From: Irpex lacteus | Lineage: Eukaryota; Basidiomycota; Agaricomycetes; Polyporales; Irpicaceae | DNA: 64,000 nucleotides | Direction: 5' to 3' | Assembly (NCBI GenBank): GCA_001986395.2 | Contig: MQVO02000026.1 | Span: 124,001-188,000, forward strand | Shown: positions 34,932 to 47,500 of the stretch, piece after piece | Position numbering within the stretch: the first letter of the stretch is position 1 | Layout: each line of letters opens with the position of its first letter | Notes under the pieces: generated by a model | The model's input: only the letters and a program-made list of their open reading frames with translations | Told to the model about the DNA's origin: nothing | Databases searched by the model: none | Translations under genes and position numbers: made by a program

Positions 34932-35894
34932 ATGACATTCTCTATCCTGCACCTTTCCAACCCTCTCTCTGACGTATGCGATGCTCGCACTGATCCAGCA
35001 TTTCTCCCTACCGTGCGTTCCCTTCCTGCAACTATTACTGACGTTTGAGTACTGATTGCGTAGAAGGTTCTTGCACTGACATTGTGCACAAGTACACTCG
35101 CCTTCCTCTCTGGTTACTACTCAAGAGATGTTGGGACGTCCAAGTCAACTAACTCATCCCTAGTACGTCTTTTCCTACACCTTCTTATTGCTGATGCTGA
35201 CCTATTGCATCTCTCTTATGTACTGCAGTCAAGAGTAATCAGCCACATCACACAGGTCGCACGAGACCAGTATTCTACCTTTGCAGAGCTCTGTGAAGGT
35301 TTGGACTCAGCCAACGACATTGATGGCTCCGAGGCGTCCTCAGATGATGAAGAGCCGGATACCGTAGAAGATCAAGAGGAGGGGAAAGACGTAGAGACTC
35401 CAAAGGCTGTTCGTCAAGAAGCGGTAGGTCCATTCTCGAACATCCCCTGTATACCACGCCTAATACACTACTCTCCTATGCTCCTACAGACAGACTACTT
35501 TGCCCCGACAATGTCTCGCCGCCGCCAATCCAACGCGTCTTCAATCACCCTATCCTACCCACCTCCACCACAGTCAACTCCAGCCCCTGTCTCCTCCTAC
35601 TTCCCAACATACTCTCCCGCTTCTCCCTCCTTCCGACTGTCATCTCCGAGCCGGTCTACGCTTTCCTCACCAAGTGTCCAAAGTCCTCTGGTCTCCCTCG
35701 ACGAGATGTTCTTCAAGTGGGCTGACAGTATCGTCAGCGCTATGACGCCGGCTCTTGATAGACATTCGAGTGGGTTCAGCGAGAGCAAGATTGAGGAAGT
35801 GAACGAGGATGAGTGGGTGCTGAGGAGTCCGAAAGTGCTGAGGGAGATGTATGAGGTGTTCAAGGGTGAGGTTGCACATATTATGAACTCATGA
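34932..35894 (+). CDS. hypothetical single-pass membrane protein, basidiomycete type
   Basis: Four exons (34932-35012, 35064-35162, 35229-35423, 35490-35894), all phase 0, give 259 aa. A hydrophobic helix (KVLALTLCTSTLAFLSGYY, about residues 28-46) follows a short N-terminus. Next come SRVISHITQVARDQYSTF, an acidic segment (SSDDEEPDTVEDQEEGKD), a Ser/Pro-rich stretch, and a C-terminal conserved-looking part (DEMFFKWADSIVSAM, EDEWVLRSPKVLREMYEVFK). I do not recognise the family. Membrane anchoring with a cytosolic C-terminal region is an inference from hydrophobicity only. It converges with the next gene, 263 bp away. Confidence 0.7.
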
Positions 35895-36157
35895 ACGTAG
35901 ACGGGGGTAGACTGGATGTAGACAGGACAAGCCAGTTCCTGCGATTTCTTTCTTTCTTGGGGTTTTGCACGATCATGGGTATTATTTGGACGACGTACAT
36001 ACATGGTATACTCTCTAGAAATGGACTAATCAATATACGAGCACACTACACAAATCATTTTGCGCCAAACAGCAGTTATCTTCTGAGTCTAATTCTTTCT
36101 ATGCTCGATACTAAAGTCAGCATTTTGCAGACCTTTCATTTGTCATCTGGCTCCCTT

Positions 36158-37391
36158 TCATTCCTTCTTCAACTCGGATCGTCCAACATTACTTGTCCGC
36201 GACGCCCACATTTCCCAAATAACCGTGAAAACGAAAGTGCAAACCACATCCCAAGAAATGGACGTCTGTGCTGGATGTTCAAAGAACGTGTCGATAGCTC
36301 TCCCTGCAAAGTCTCCTGCTGTCCGTTCGTGTTCCGCCAAGGTGATAAAGGTGGAAATGGTCGTCCCTAGATGAAGAGCGACACTGGCGAAGATGACTGC
36401 CGTATAGATGGCGGACGTATCGAACACTTGGCCCGACTGCCCCAGAGGGAAGATGAGCGGCAGAACGATGAACGCGTGCATGGTCAGGAGATTGGGTAGG
36501 AAAGTCGAGGGCGTGGTGTAGGGTGAGTAGACGATGGTTAGGAGAGACGCAATGGTGCTGAACCAAAGAATCAGCGGCACCGGGCGTTTGTTGGGCGCGT
36601 TAACTTGAGACTTGGTTTGAGTGACAGCAAAGAGGGACAATGCGACGTAGAAGAGATTCATGGCGACGGAGATTGCTACGACCTGACCGAGGAGCATGTA
36701 CGCCCACACATGCGGGATTTTATGGGTTCGGCCTATACGTTTTGAGTTAGGCATCTCATAGACAGAGAACAGTAAACGCATACCTTCAGTTGTTAGGAAG
36801 ATGGTCCAGTAGCCTACTGTGAACAGGCAAAGTTTCTCACTCCACCACCAGTTCATAGGTCCGCTGCATACGATTGACCATGCTTGCTCGAAGAGCTCCG
36901 AGTTTATTAGCCATGCTGTTAGCCTTGAGAGGCCGTCCAAGGAGTATTGGGTTAAATTTGGATAGTAGTTCAACTCGAAGTCTCTAAAGCTCCACTGAAT
37001 GAGATTAATGTCAAAGTGAGCAGCGATGCTTATAGCAATGTCTGAGGGAGGACACGTACCGTAAGGAAAGCGATCATGGCTACACATACTCCGTCAGCTC
37101 GGTTATACAGCAGTTTAGAGATCCAAACTACTCACAATTCCACGTATAGACAAAGCTGACGAGCGCAAAGCACCAAAACCACTTCGCCTTGGTCTTCTGA
37201 GATTCACTTGCATGTTGGGTTTGACGTAGCAATGAACGACCTATCAAGACAAACAAAGAGATAATCAACAAGAAGTAGGAGACAAATATGCTCAATGCCA
37301 CCAGCTCCTGCCGAGTAAGTGCGAGTAGCCGTGTTAGTGTAGCAGTCGTCGACTCGGAAGTCGTCATGGTCGTTGTGGTGGCTGAGATCAT
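36158..37391 (-). CDS. hypothetical polytopic membrane protein
   Basis: Four exons (37136-37391, 37059-37078, 36784-36994, 36158-36732; the second only 20 nt) join in phase to 353 aa. About seven to eight hydrophobic helices are visible, for example LVALSIFVSYFLLIISLFVL, ILWFSTIASLLTIVYS and AFIVLPLIFPLG. Between them are loops such as WSFRDFELNYYPNLTQYSL, and the basic end is RTSNVGRSELKKE. No catalytic motif was recognised. The protein is probably in the ER or another endomembrane, judging only by topology. It is divergently transcribed from ALG1 with 127 bp between start codons, so the two may be co-regulated. Confidence 0.8.
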
Positions 37392-37518
37392 ACTAGACGC
37401 GGGAGGAGTTTATGTAAGAATATCCGTTTCAGGAAATTGACACGCGCTCACCTTCACGCAACTTGTCTCTCTAAACAACCACCATTCGTCTGCTCCAGCT
37501 CCCGGTGGCAGATGCGCA
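37392..37518. promoter_or_regulatory. bidirectional promoter between the polytopic protein gene and ALG1
   Basis: Only 127 bp separate the two divergent start codons, so this segment must hold both 5' UTRs and the core promoters. It is C/T-rich on the ALG1 side. No TATA box is seen. Confidence 0.6.
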
Positions 37519-39560
37519 ATGGGCAGTTCGACATCGATAACAGTCGCACTGATAACACTCACAATTACGGGAGTCCTGGCCCTCCGCGTAGTCTCTGCGT
37601 CACGAAAACCGGTCCTCCTACGCTCGGTCGCAGTCTTGGTCCTCGGAGATGTAGGACGTAGCCCTCGGATGATGTACCACGCAGAGAGTTTTGCGACAAA
37701 TGGTTTCAAGACATATATAATAGGCAACAAAGGTGCGTCACATACACTGTGCTCCAAAGCGTTTTGTTGACACGAAGCTGCTGTAGGGACGAAACCAATA
37801 CCTTCTCTTCTCTCCCTTCCCCGCGTCCGTTTCTGCTACCTTCCCGATCCACCAAAAACCATACCTGGAACACCATTCCTTCTCTCTGCGCCTCGAAAAG
37901 TTGCTTTGCAGGTCTTCTATATCCTTGAAGCGCTGCTGGTTCGTGTGCCCAATCCACCGGAGTTCATAATCGTCCAAGTACGTTCGTCCGTCCCAATGTT
38001 AGAGACCATCGTGTTGATAAAACTTTCTGTTGAATAAGTAAGAACCCACCAAGCATCCCCACGCTTGCGCTTGTATGGCTCGTGGGTTGGTTCAGAGGGA
38101 GCAAGGTCATCATCGACTGGCATAACCTAGGATATAGCATTCTTGCGCTCAAGCTGCGAAAGGGACATCCGCTTGTTAGAATCGCCGAATGGTGAGCACT
38201 AGCTTCAGCATTCTACCCTCATGCTCACTCGCGAACGTCGTACACCGCAGGTTCGAAGGCTTCTTCGGACGCTCCGCATATGCCCACTTGTTTGTGACAC
38301 AAGCTATGCGAGACCAACTAGTGGACAAATGGAACCTCCGGTACGTACCTCCCTCCTCCGTCTACATATATTCGACTGAAGTCGATTATTCTTCAGTGGT
38401 TTGAAAATCGTCCTTCATGACCGACCCCCGGCACACTTTCACCGTGCCTCAGAGTCCGAAATGCACGACCTTTTCCTCAACCTAGCCTCAACTCCAGCAT
38501 CCTCCGGCTTCTCCACTCTCTCATCACCCCCTCTCAAATCCTTCTTCCCTCCCTACGACCCTCCTCAGTCCACTCCCTTCACACATATCCTCCCCCACCG
38601 TTCCCTCACATCCTCAGAATCTCAACCCTCTCCAGCTCAAAGAGACGACCGTCCCGCCCTAGTTGTCTCCAGCACGAGTTGGACACCAGACGAAGACTTC
38701 GGAGTGTTATTTGAGGCGCTGAGCATCTACAACCGCAAGGCAAAAGAAAAGGAATCGCAGAATGCGGGTGCGAAGATGTTACCGAAGTTGTTGATGGTGG
38801 TGACGGGGAAAGGCCCGGATAGGGCGAAGTGGATGAAGGAGGTTGAGAGGCTGCAGGGAGATGGTGCGGATGAGAAGGACAGGTGGACGTATGTGCGGCT
38901 GCTCAGTATGTGGCTGGAAGCGGCGGATTATCCTCTCCTGCTTGGTACGTCATACTTCATTCGTTCACTGCTTCAGTTAGAAAACTAAACGTTGTATGTA
39001 CAGGCTCTGCAGATTTGGGCGTATCCTTGCACTCGAGCTCGTCGGGGATAGACCTCCCGATGAAGGTAGTTGATATGTTTGGGTGTGGACTGCCTGTATG
39101 CGCGTTGAACTTTGCATGGTGCGTGGCATTTCTGATACAACTACATGCTGCTCGCTAAATTATCATGATGCAGCTTGGATGAGCTGGTCAAGGACGGCGT
39201 GAATGGCCTAGTATTCAACAACGCCGAACAATTGGCATCTCAACTTGAGGTACGCCTTGAAGTATCATCGTTTCATGCATGCTCATTGAATCGTTCTGCG
39301 CCGTCAACCCTCAGGCTCTTCTGTCCGACTTCCCGTCTTCACCCGCACTTTCCTCTCTGCGTGAATCGCTACAACGGGACAAGCACACTGAACCAGGAGT
39401 CGGCTCTCCACGGTCTCCACGTTCAAGGGCCTCTCTGAGTTCACCGCGATCGGAGAACGGTGGTGAAAGCGGGGAGTGGGAATGGTGTACGTGGGCGCAG
39501 AATTGGGATCGGATAATGAGGCCTGTTCTGTTGAGCGATTTGAGTGTAGATAGGGAGTAA
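37519..39560 (+). CDS. ALG1: chitobiosyldiphosphodolichol beta-mannosyltransferase
   Basis: A multi-exon gene. ALG1 adds the first mannose to GlcNAc2-PP-dolichol on the cytosolic face of the ER. The N-terminal anchor ([20 protein letters not shown]) is followed by the signature [19 protein letters not shown], then [35 protein letters not shown] and the GT33 C-terminal donor site ([47 protein letters not shown]). It ends with WTYV-type and [12 protein letters not shown] segments. An extended Ser/Pro-rich insertion lies around residues 220-270, compared with the yeast enzyme. The ATG chosen sits just before the TM anchor. The gene converges with SDO1 (126 bp between stops). Confidence 0.94.
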
Positions 39561-39686
39561 GACTGCGAATAACATGGATATGAATACATATTGCGTGAGT
39601 AAAGGGATACATGGAAATCAAGCGTGCAATCTGATATACGAAGGGTAACAACACGAACATGAGTTGGCTGTTCAGGAGATTGGTGG

Positions 39687-40691
39687 TTAGGTGGCAGCGG
39701 GGGCGGCGGTGGCTGCAAAGTCCAGTGTCTCGATCCGTCCGCGGCCTTTGCATTCCTTTTGGAGGATCTCGTTGATTACGCGGAACTGACCTGGGTCGAT
39801 AAGTAGCACCTTCCACATCCGATTAGCATACTCCAATCGTACGAGCAAACAGTAACATGGACTCACAACTTCCCAACCTGCCTCCGTAAGCTCATCCACA
39901 TCGATCTTCTCTGCTCCCTCCTTCACCTTCTCCCTCACCTTCTCCTCCACCTGCTTCCCATTCTTCTGCGCAATCGTAACCTTGACCCGCATCTTCGCTC
40001 TCTCAATCGGCAACTCGCTCTTCTCCTGCAACGTCTTGATGCACGCGCTCACTTGGCTCTTGGCGGTCTTGCCTTGTTGGACGGAGAAGCCGGATTCTGT
40101 CATCGCTTTGTCGATGACGCCGACGGGGTAGGGGCGTTGGGTGGAGGGGTCGACGCATTTTTGGGAGACGAGGGTGGCGATTTCTTTCCGCAGGGAGGAT
40201 AGGTCGTGTTCGCGCTCTTTTTCGCCGACTTGGAGTTCTCCCTTCTTGAGTATCTGGGTTTTATGTTAGAAAGAGTGGCGTGAGGATACAGAACTCGAGT
40301 GAGAAGAGGTAACGTACCTCCTTGACGATGGTATCCTGCTCTGTTGTGCCGAACGACTTCTGGAGGTCTTGGTGCTTGGCGAGTTCACCCTTGGAGACGT
40401 TCACAAAGACGTTGGCAATTTGGAGGACATCGTCGATGTTGGTTTCGACGCCGTTACGCCATTCTTGGACTTTGTTCTTGTAACATGCGATCTAATGGAG
40501 CAAGGATCAGTTCGTCGGCACGACCTCTTGGAAATGGGCAAACAAACCTCATATCGCTTGCCGCCTTTCTTGAGACGAACAATAGAGACGTTTGTAAGTC
40601 TGTCATGTCAGATGTCAATTTGCTAATATTAACCCTTGTACACTCCATGAACGTACTTGATCTGATTTGAAGGCTGGTTTATGAGCGGCAT
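39687..40691 (-). CDS. SDO1: SBDS-family ribosome maturation protein
   Basis: Five or so exons from MPLINQPSNQIK (40691) to the stop at 39687, about 255-260 aa, matching Sdo1/SBDS in length. The protein works with the GTPase Efl1 to release Tif6/eIF6 from pre-60S subunits. Domain I is visible as [26 protein letters not shown], trimmed by an intron, with GVETNIDDVLQ and VFVNVSKGE. Domain II has QDTIVKEILKKGELQVGEKE and PYPVGVIDKAM. Domain III has KSELPIERAKMRVKV and LLIDPGQFRVINEIL. The last intron removes about 70 nt after GWEVV. A short Ala-rich tail (AATAAPAAT) replaces the longer yeast C-terminus. Confidence 0.95.
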
Positions 40692-41142
40692 TGTGACAGA
40701 GGCTGTTTAAATGGCTAGAGGGTGTTCGACAAGAGTTCTGATGGTTCGGAGAGGATGAATCGCTTACTTATAAATGCTGAGATTAGACGGTCGTGGATGA
40801 GTCGTATCGGTTCCGTGCGGTCGAAGTTATTGAGTCACTGCAGATTAAGCATTCACTTGTCAACTTGTGATACACTTCTGTGGTTCACTGAATTACTTAC
40901 AAATTTATGATATCCTGGTGTTGAGCATGTAGGAGCAGAGACTAGAAAGGCAACGAATTGTGGCCAGGCTAGACACTCGCTTGGGTGATCTTGATTATCT
41001 AGCCGGGCCTCGGAACAGACGCCGCCAAGCGCAGGGACACAGCTCCTTCTCCATCCACCATCTCCTTCACTCTCTCGAGGTCGTCGGAAGTGGCGTGCAA
41101 ACATAATTACGCAGCGAGGACGATAGAAAAGACAGGGTCAAG
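40692..41142. other. divergent promoter region, SDO1/RVS167
   Basis: About 450 bases between two divergent start codons. No ORF, RNA gene or repeat recognised. Confidence 0.5.
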
Positions 41143-42943
41143 ATGAAAGGCATATCTAAGGCGTTCGCGCGGTATGTACTACTTGGCAGTGGTCGGTCGT
41201 CGATGAATCCGTAGTCGCTGATCATGAACAACGTTGTAGGACGCCGCACCTGATTACCACTAAGGTTGGCATGTCGAAGAGTATGTTATGGAGAATTTGA
41301 TTTTGTATTTAGCTCAAGCTCACGAAAAATCAGAGTCCTCCGATCCCGAATTCGATGACTACTCCCGTCGGTTCGCAGCCCTTGAGACTGCTGCGGAGAA
41401 ACTCCTCAAAGATACGAAGGCTTTCGACGAAGCCGTCAACAATCTTTTTACCTCTGGTCAAGGATTCTCCCAGCATTTTGGTAGCCTGTTCCACCCCTTG
41501 GTTGGCGAGCTAGATCTCGCGAGGAAGCATCCTGAGGCAGAGCACACTATACGACACGTGGACCAGTATGAGGGGATCATGGAAGAGTTGAGGGCGGCGG
41601 TTGTACCTGAGCTTGAACTCATAGAAAGCAGGGTTATCGCACCTATCAAGGAGCTTCAAGGGGTCATGAAGGCGATTAGAAAGAGCATCACCAAGAGAGA
41701 CCATAAAGTATGTCCCCTCCTTCCATCCCATGGCTTTCTCAGCTAATGCAGACTGTAATGATCACACTCAGCTTCTAGACTACGACCGTCACAACAACTC
41801 TCTCACCAAGCTGCGCGACAAGAAGGAAAAGTCGCTGAACGACGAGAAGAACTTGTTCAAGGTCCGTCCATGCGTATCTCAGGCTGATGCGCCTCTCACG
41901 GATGTCTACAGGTCGAACAAGAATTCGAGATCGCGTCAAATGAATATGATTACATCAACACAGCTATGAAGAACGACCTTCCAAGATTCATGCAGCTTGC
42001 GACGCGATTCATCGACCCGCTCTTCCACTCATTCTTCTACATGCAGTTCGTATCACCACATGATTGAATCAAATCCTCGAAGTTAACGAGACGTATACAG
42101 GTTGAATATTTTCTATCTTCTCCTCGAGAAGATGAACGCCTTTGCGGAAGCTGCAAAGTACGACGTCGCTGTACCCGCTTCTCAGGTAGTCCCCGACTAC
42201 GAAGCCAAACGCACAGACGCATGGGCTCAAATAGAGAGCATGAACATCACAAAGCGTATCATCAGCACCTGTACGTCTCCCTTCACACCATACCGCTTTC
42301 ACACCACTCAACCACTTCCCCAGCAAAACTGGTCCAAGCAAACAGAGCAGCCTCAGGCGGAAGCGTAGGCCTCGGCCGCACCCCAACCACATCCTCAACC
42401 GCCACCTCCCCGCGCCTCGCCCCTCCGCCCATGCGCACCCCCTCCAGCACTTCCACCTCCAGCTTCACCAAATCCGCGCCTCCGCCACCGCACGCCAGCT
42501 CCGCCGCCTCGCCTCCCCCCTACTCCCCACCAGCTGCCACCTCCCCAGGCTACGGCGGGACGTCTCCATCCGGGTTTACGGCGGCGAAGAAGGCTCCTCC
42601 GCCCCCGCCGCCTCTCAAGCCGAAGCCGAAGCCGGCGGAGCCGGAGAGACAGTATGTGGTTGCGTTGTATGATTTTGAGGCGCAGGCGGAGGGGGATTTG
42701 GCGTTTAGGGCGGGAGATAGGATCGAGGTTGTGGAGAGGACGGGGAGCTCGGAGGATTGGTGGACTGGGCGGTTGAATGGCGTACAAGGCGTTTTCCCAG
42801 GTGAGTACGAGGTTCTTTCTTGTTCAGTTCTGTACGCTTCGACGGACATGCTTCTCCGGGCGCTGCCTTTCGTATCTTTGTGCTGAAGAGTGGATCTGAC
42901 ATATACCTTTTGTTCAATAGGGAACTACGTGCAGGATACATGA
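41143..42943 (+). CDS. RVS167: amphiphysin-like BAR-SH3 protein
   Basis: A multi-exon gene starting MKGISKAFAR. Exon 2 gives TPHLITTKVGMSKK and leads into the BAR domain (SSDPEFDDYSRRFAALETA to YLLLEKMNAFAEAAKYD, about residues 24-240). A low-complexity Pro/Ser/Ala linker follows (about residues 260-370, with APPPPPPLKPKPKP). The C-terminal SH3 domain has the ALYDF motif, the acidic RT loop, WW in SSEDWWTGRLNG, and GVFPGNYV. The last exon adds only GNYVQDT. Rvs167 bends membranes during actin-dependent endocytosis and vesicle scission. Choosing the ATG at 41143 recovers the conserved N-terminal amphipathic segment, which an internal ATG at 41288 would lose. Confidence 0.95.
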
Positions 42944-43499
42944 GCTCTTCAATGCCGGTCTATCTTATGGTTGATACGTATGTATGCAAAGTCAGAAACT
43001 GAAACCGGGCCGTGGTACATATCTAATCGAATGGATGGGATTGTTATCAAAAGACCTTCGGTACTACGATGGGCAACGATTTACCAAAATGCAGGTATCG
43101 TTCTGTGATTGACCTCTGCTTCTTTGGCAAATTGGGATTAATAGACACGATCTGTTGAGAGCGCTTCTCGACGATGCATCGTGCCGTAGGGTGGGCAGTG
43201 TTAGGCGCACTAGGGTACATAGTGATCAACTTGGTGAAATTTGCCCGTAGTGAGCAGATGGATACACTCAAGGCTTGTTGCGTCGCGAGTCATGCGTCTG
43301 CACTTCAAAAGATTGGACGTAGTGTGAATTCATATAGTTAGTCGGACGTTCGACTTTTGGCCGTCGTCCGATAGTCGCTTTGCCAGATTCTCTGCGATAT
43401 CTTCGCACAGCCGTTCCGTTTGAGCTCACGAACCGCTAAGAATGTGTTTGTCACGCCCGACTCTTTCTGCAAGAAAAAGCACTTCGGACTAAAGAAATT
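42944..43499. other. intergenic region
   Basis: About 560 bases between the RVS167 stop and tRNA-Gly. No gene or repeat recognised. Confidence 0.5.
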
Positions 43500-43569
43500 G
43501 CATTAAGGGGGAATCGAACCCCCGGCGGGTCGATGGCAACGACCCAGGTTACCACTACCCCATTAATGC
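43500..43569 (-). tRNA. tRNA-Gly (GCC)
   Basis: On the minus strand, the acceptor arms GCATTAA and TTAATGC pair fully. The anticodon stem GGTCG/CGACC closes the loop TTGCCAT with anticodon GCC. The T arm GGGGG-TTCGATT-CCCCC is perfect. There is no intron; length is 70 nt. A and B boxes (GGGTAGTGG, GGTTCGATTCC) are intact. Confidence 0.95.
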
Positions 43570-44590
43570 CTGTTAACAGATGGATCATTGTACATAGTGA
43601 TCCATCAATTTTAATCTGATCTGAGATCCCTCCACTCTCTACGTCGCCGCCACACTCAGGCTGCAGCCTGAGGGAAGCAAGTACTTTCGACCGGTACGTC
43701 CACCAACATATAGCAAAAAGTTAACATCCGATGCAGGTACTAGGAAATTGATATCGCTACTGTAGGCTTCGAAGTCTATCAAAGGCTGTGTCTGTGCGCC
43801 ATGCAATTCGGAGTATCGGAACTTGAAGGCTCCCCAGTCAAAGGTTCGAGATGCAGGACTGTATTGTAGGCTGTGATATATGGTTTCCGGGATACAGGAC
43901 TTTCTATAGCAGGCAGTAAAATATGGGTTCTCTCTAAATGGTACTGCAAAACCGTGTACCAATGTTCAAGGAGCTTATAGACAATAGGAGACCTCTGTAC
44001 TGCATGGTCGAGTCGTTGATCCCTTCTAAGCTCTCTGCGTGTGCTTACCGTTTTGCTTCTGATAGATCCTGCTGGCCACTGTACTGCACTGCCACCAGAT
44101 CTATGCTACGGGTGGTTTCCGCTGTGACACGTTTGTACAGCTTATCTCTGCAGCTGCGCATGCCTCTTCGTGGATACAGTCGGCACGAGACCTTCAGCTT
44201 ATCTGCCTCTATATCCTGATATACGGACCCAGAAGCTAGATCACAAGTTCAGTCTTGCTCATTGTGCACGGCATTCCGTGACTAACGGTTCCATTTAACA
44301 GAGTGCTATGCCGGGACATGATATAGGAACCGAGAGAACTTTTCACAGCTTTCAATACGATACATATCACGGTGTACCTTGGTGCTCTTTTCTACGTACT
44401 AGTGATCGGAGGCACTGCTATACAGGTATTCCGAACTTGCCCGGTGGCACAGCTGTACAGCACCTTCTGAAATTGTGACGAGCGTTCTCCACGTGAGGAG
44501 AGGCTTATACTGAGTACAAAGCATCCCCCACACATCACCCTTGCCTCGGTCTTGCCTTTGCTCTCTCCTTCTTGATTCCCTCAGCCGGCC
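43570..44590. other. intergenic region
   Basis: About 1 kb between tRNA-Gly and the STAND gene. A 107-codon frame on the minus strand (43639-43962) begins with ATG but shows no domain or compositional support. Nothing else is recognised. Confidence 0.45.
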
Positions 44591-47500
44591 ATGGATAACA
44601 TCAAATACTTGCGCTCCGAGGAATCAGAAGGGAGTCTTCGGAACAATATAGAGACAGCAAAAGAAGCCGGGATATTCTTACTCACTCTGGTTGTGAAGGT
44701 TTCAGATGCTCTTCCACCTCTGAAGGCCGTATCAAGCGGTCTACACTTCGTGATTGAGCATATCGAGGTCAGTTTTAATGGAAAAATTTCTACTTTGCGC
44801 TGCGTTAGTAACATATTATTCAGAAAATTAAAGATGTCCTAGGAAGTCTGCAGGGTTTGACGTTACGCCTTGACAAAATCGATGCCATGCTCTCGTCGGA
44901 ATCATACGCCGGCTGCGAAAACAAAGGGCTAGAAGAACTTCAGAGGTGATGGTTGCGGCGTATTTTGATGTTTTCAAAAATCTTATTGACATAAATGTTA
45001 TAGGGAGTTGGGCGATGTAGCTAAAACACTCGAGACTGTCAAGCGTCGCTCCAGGCTCAGGCAACTATTTATGGCAAGGAACGATGCGGCGCGTATGAAG
45101 GAATACATCATCAAGGTTGAACGAGCTTTATTTGACTACCAGGTATGCATGTTGTATTACGGTAGTGGTACCTATACTGATCACTCACTTAGCTGTCTCT
45201 CACGCAAGACCTGTATGCGATGAACCTTGCACAGCTGGTAAGCGTTCAAGCTGTGAACCTCTCTCGATTTGCAGGCTATCTAACGTCGTTCATTCATATG
45301 ACTACGGGAAATCACTAGAGCTACGGTAGGCATCATATGCGGTTTATCGAATGCTAGTCTCTTCTGACATCTCCGCAGACGAGCTGGCCACGCTTGATAG
45401 ACTGGTTCGCGCATCCGACGCCGCCTTCGACGCATCGGATGATCGCCCGCGCTGTCTCGAGGGCACCCGCGTCGACATTATTCAAGATCTTGGACGTTGG
45501 GCCTTGATGGCGCAGGTGCGCCAGATCTACTGGCTACATGGTCTAGCGGGAAGCGGCAAGTCGACTATTGCCCAGAGCTTTGCGGAACTGCTGTTGGTGG
45601 AACACAAGCTTGGAGCGAGCTTCTTCTGCTCTCGGGACTCACAGCAGAGATGTGATCTAAGGACGATTTTCCCAACTCTCGCTTTCCAGCTTGCAAGAGC
45701 CAACAATCCCGATTCACCCAAGTTTCGAAGCGCTCTTTTGCGAACACTTCGGGTTCATCCTGACATCGCATCTTCTTCCCTAGCGAAACAACTCGATCAT
45801 CTTCTAGTCGCTCCAGCGCAGGAATCGAAAATTACCACAGTTATCGTGATCGACGCGCTTGACGAGTGTAAAGACGAGAGGGCCACCTCTATTATCCTCG
45901 AGCTGCTCTCTAAGAGAGTCCACACGATGCCTACTATCAAATTCTTCGTCACAAGTCGCCCAGAGTTCCACATCCGATCGGGATTTCGCTTGCCGAGCTT
46001 GAAGCCCGTCACCGAAGTGATGGTCCTACAGGAAGTGGGGGAGACTTCTGTTCATGGTGACATTAAGTATTTTCTGCAGAGGGGGCTGACAAGCATAGCC
46101 GCCTCGCGCAGTGATCTTGACCTCTCTGACGAATGGCCCAATGAACATGATATCGACTCGCTCACGCACAAGGCTTCCGGTCTTTTCATTTTCGCCTCTA
46201 CTGCTCTGAAATACATCGGCAGCGGAGAGCATGACCCCAAAGTCCGTCTCCGGGAGCTCCTAGACGAAGCAGCTACGTCACAGGGGGGGCATTTGAATAA
46301 CCTCGATGAACTCTACCGGGGCATCACGCACAGTGCATGTAAAAATTTGGACGAAGACTCTTTACAACGACTTCGCTCTATACTTGGCCTGCTCGTCGTG
46401 GCTAATGATCCCTTATGCGGACCCACAATAGCGGAAATACTCTGCATTTCTTGGCCCAATGTGAAAACTTCCCTACGCCCAATGCACTCCTTGCTCACAA
46501 AAGCAGATAGTTGTAGTCAACCCATCCGCTTCTGTCACAAGTCCTTCCCCGACTTCCTCATCGATCCCAAGAGATGTATCGATAAGCGGATTCTCGTGCA
46601 CGGGAGTCTGTGCAATTTTGAAGCTGCAAAAAGGTGCTTCGCGCTTATGGAAAGGTATCTGAAGAAGAACATCTGTTGTATGCCAAGATATTCGAGAAAC
46701 AGCAGCCTCGACTACTCCGTGATGGAACAGAATGTCGGCAAGGCCTTGCAATATAGCTGTCGCTACTGGGCTGATCACATGCTTCTCATCGAGGACTCTT
46801 GTACGGATAACTTGCGAGCCATACTTCCCCTGCTTCATCATTTCCTCACCACACATCAGCTGCACTGGTTCGAAGTCCTGGGCCTTCTTCAAGAGGTGTG
46901 GCGGGCCAACCAAGTCTTGAAGGACATTATCCAGTGGTTGCATACGGTACGATCTGAACCCGCAATTTTTACCAAAAACAGGACTCTCATCTCGAAATTG
47001 TACTGTTCAGAACCCCTATGAGCATGAAGATCTATCCGCGTGGGCGATGGATGGGCTCAAATTCGTTCTCTGCGCATTCGATCTAATTAACCACTCCGTG
47101 GCGCACATCTATCACTCTGCACTGCCTTTAGCCCCTGAAACATCCCTTTTGAAGCGTGCAGCTTGGGAACATCTGGAGACCGAGGTCAGAATTCTCGCAG
47201 GCACTCGTTTGTACTGGTCAGACCATGCACACTTGCGCACCCTATACCCAAAACCATCGGTTGAAGCTATACAATTCTCCCCGGATGGCTCTACTATTGC
47301 TGCTTATGTCCGACGTGATGGGGGCTATGCTTCTATTCACCTATACCGGCCTACTACTGGAGAGAAGCTTTCCATACTACACGATATGAAGGAAAACCCT
47401 GCACACGGCCATCGTCATACCAATATCTTGACATTTTCCTCTGATAATGGAACACTTGCCGCCAGCACCGAAGGCGGACGGTGTGTTGCAATATGGGATG

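Noticed and set aside
46947..47046. Apparent break of the STAND gene into two frames by a TGA
   Set aside because: A 69-nt intron (46947-47010 with flanking exons in phase 0) removes the stop and joins both frames.
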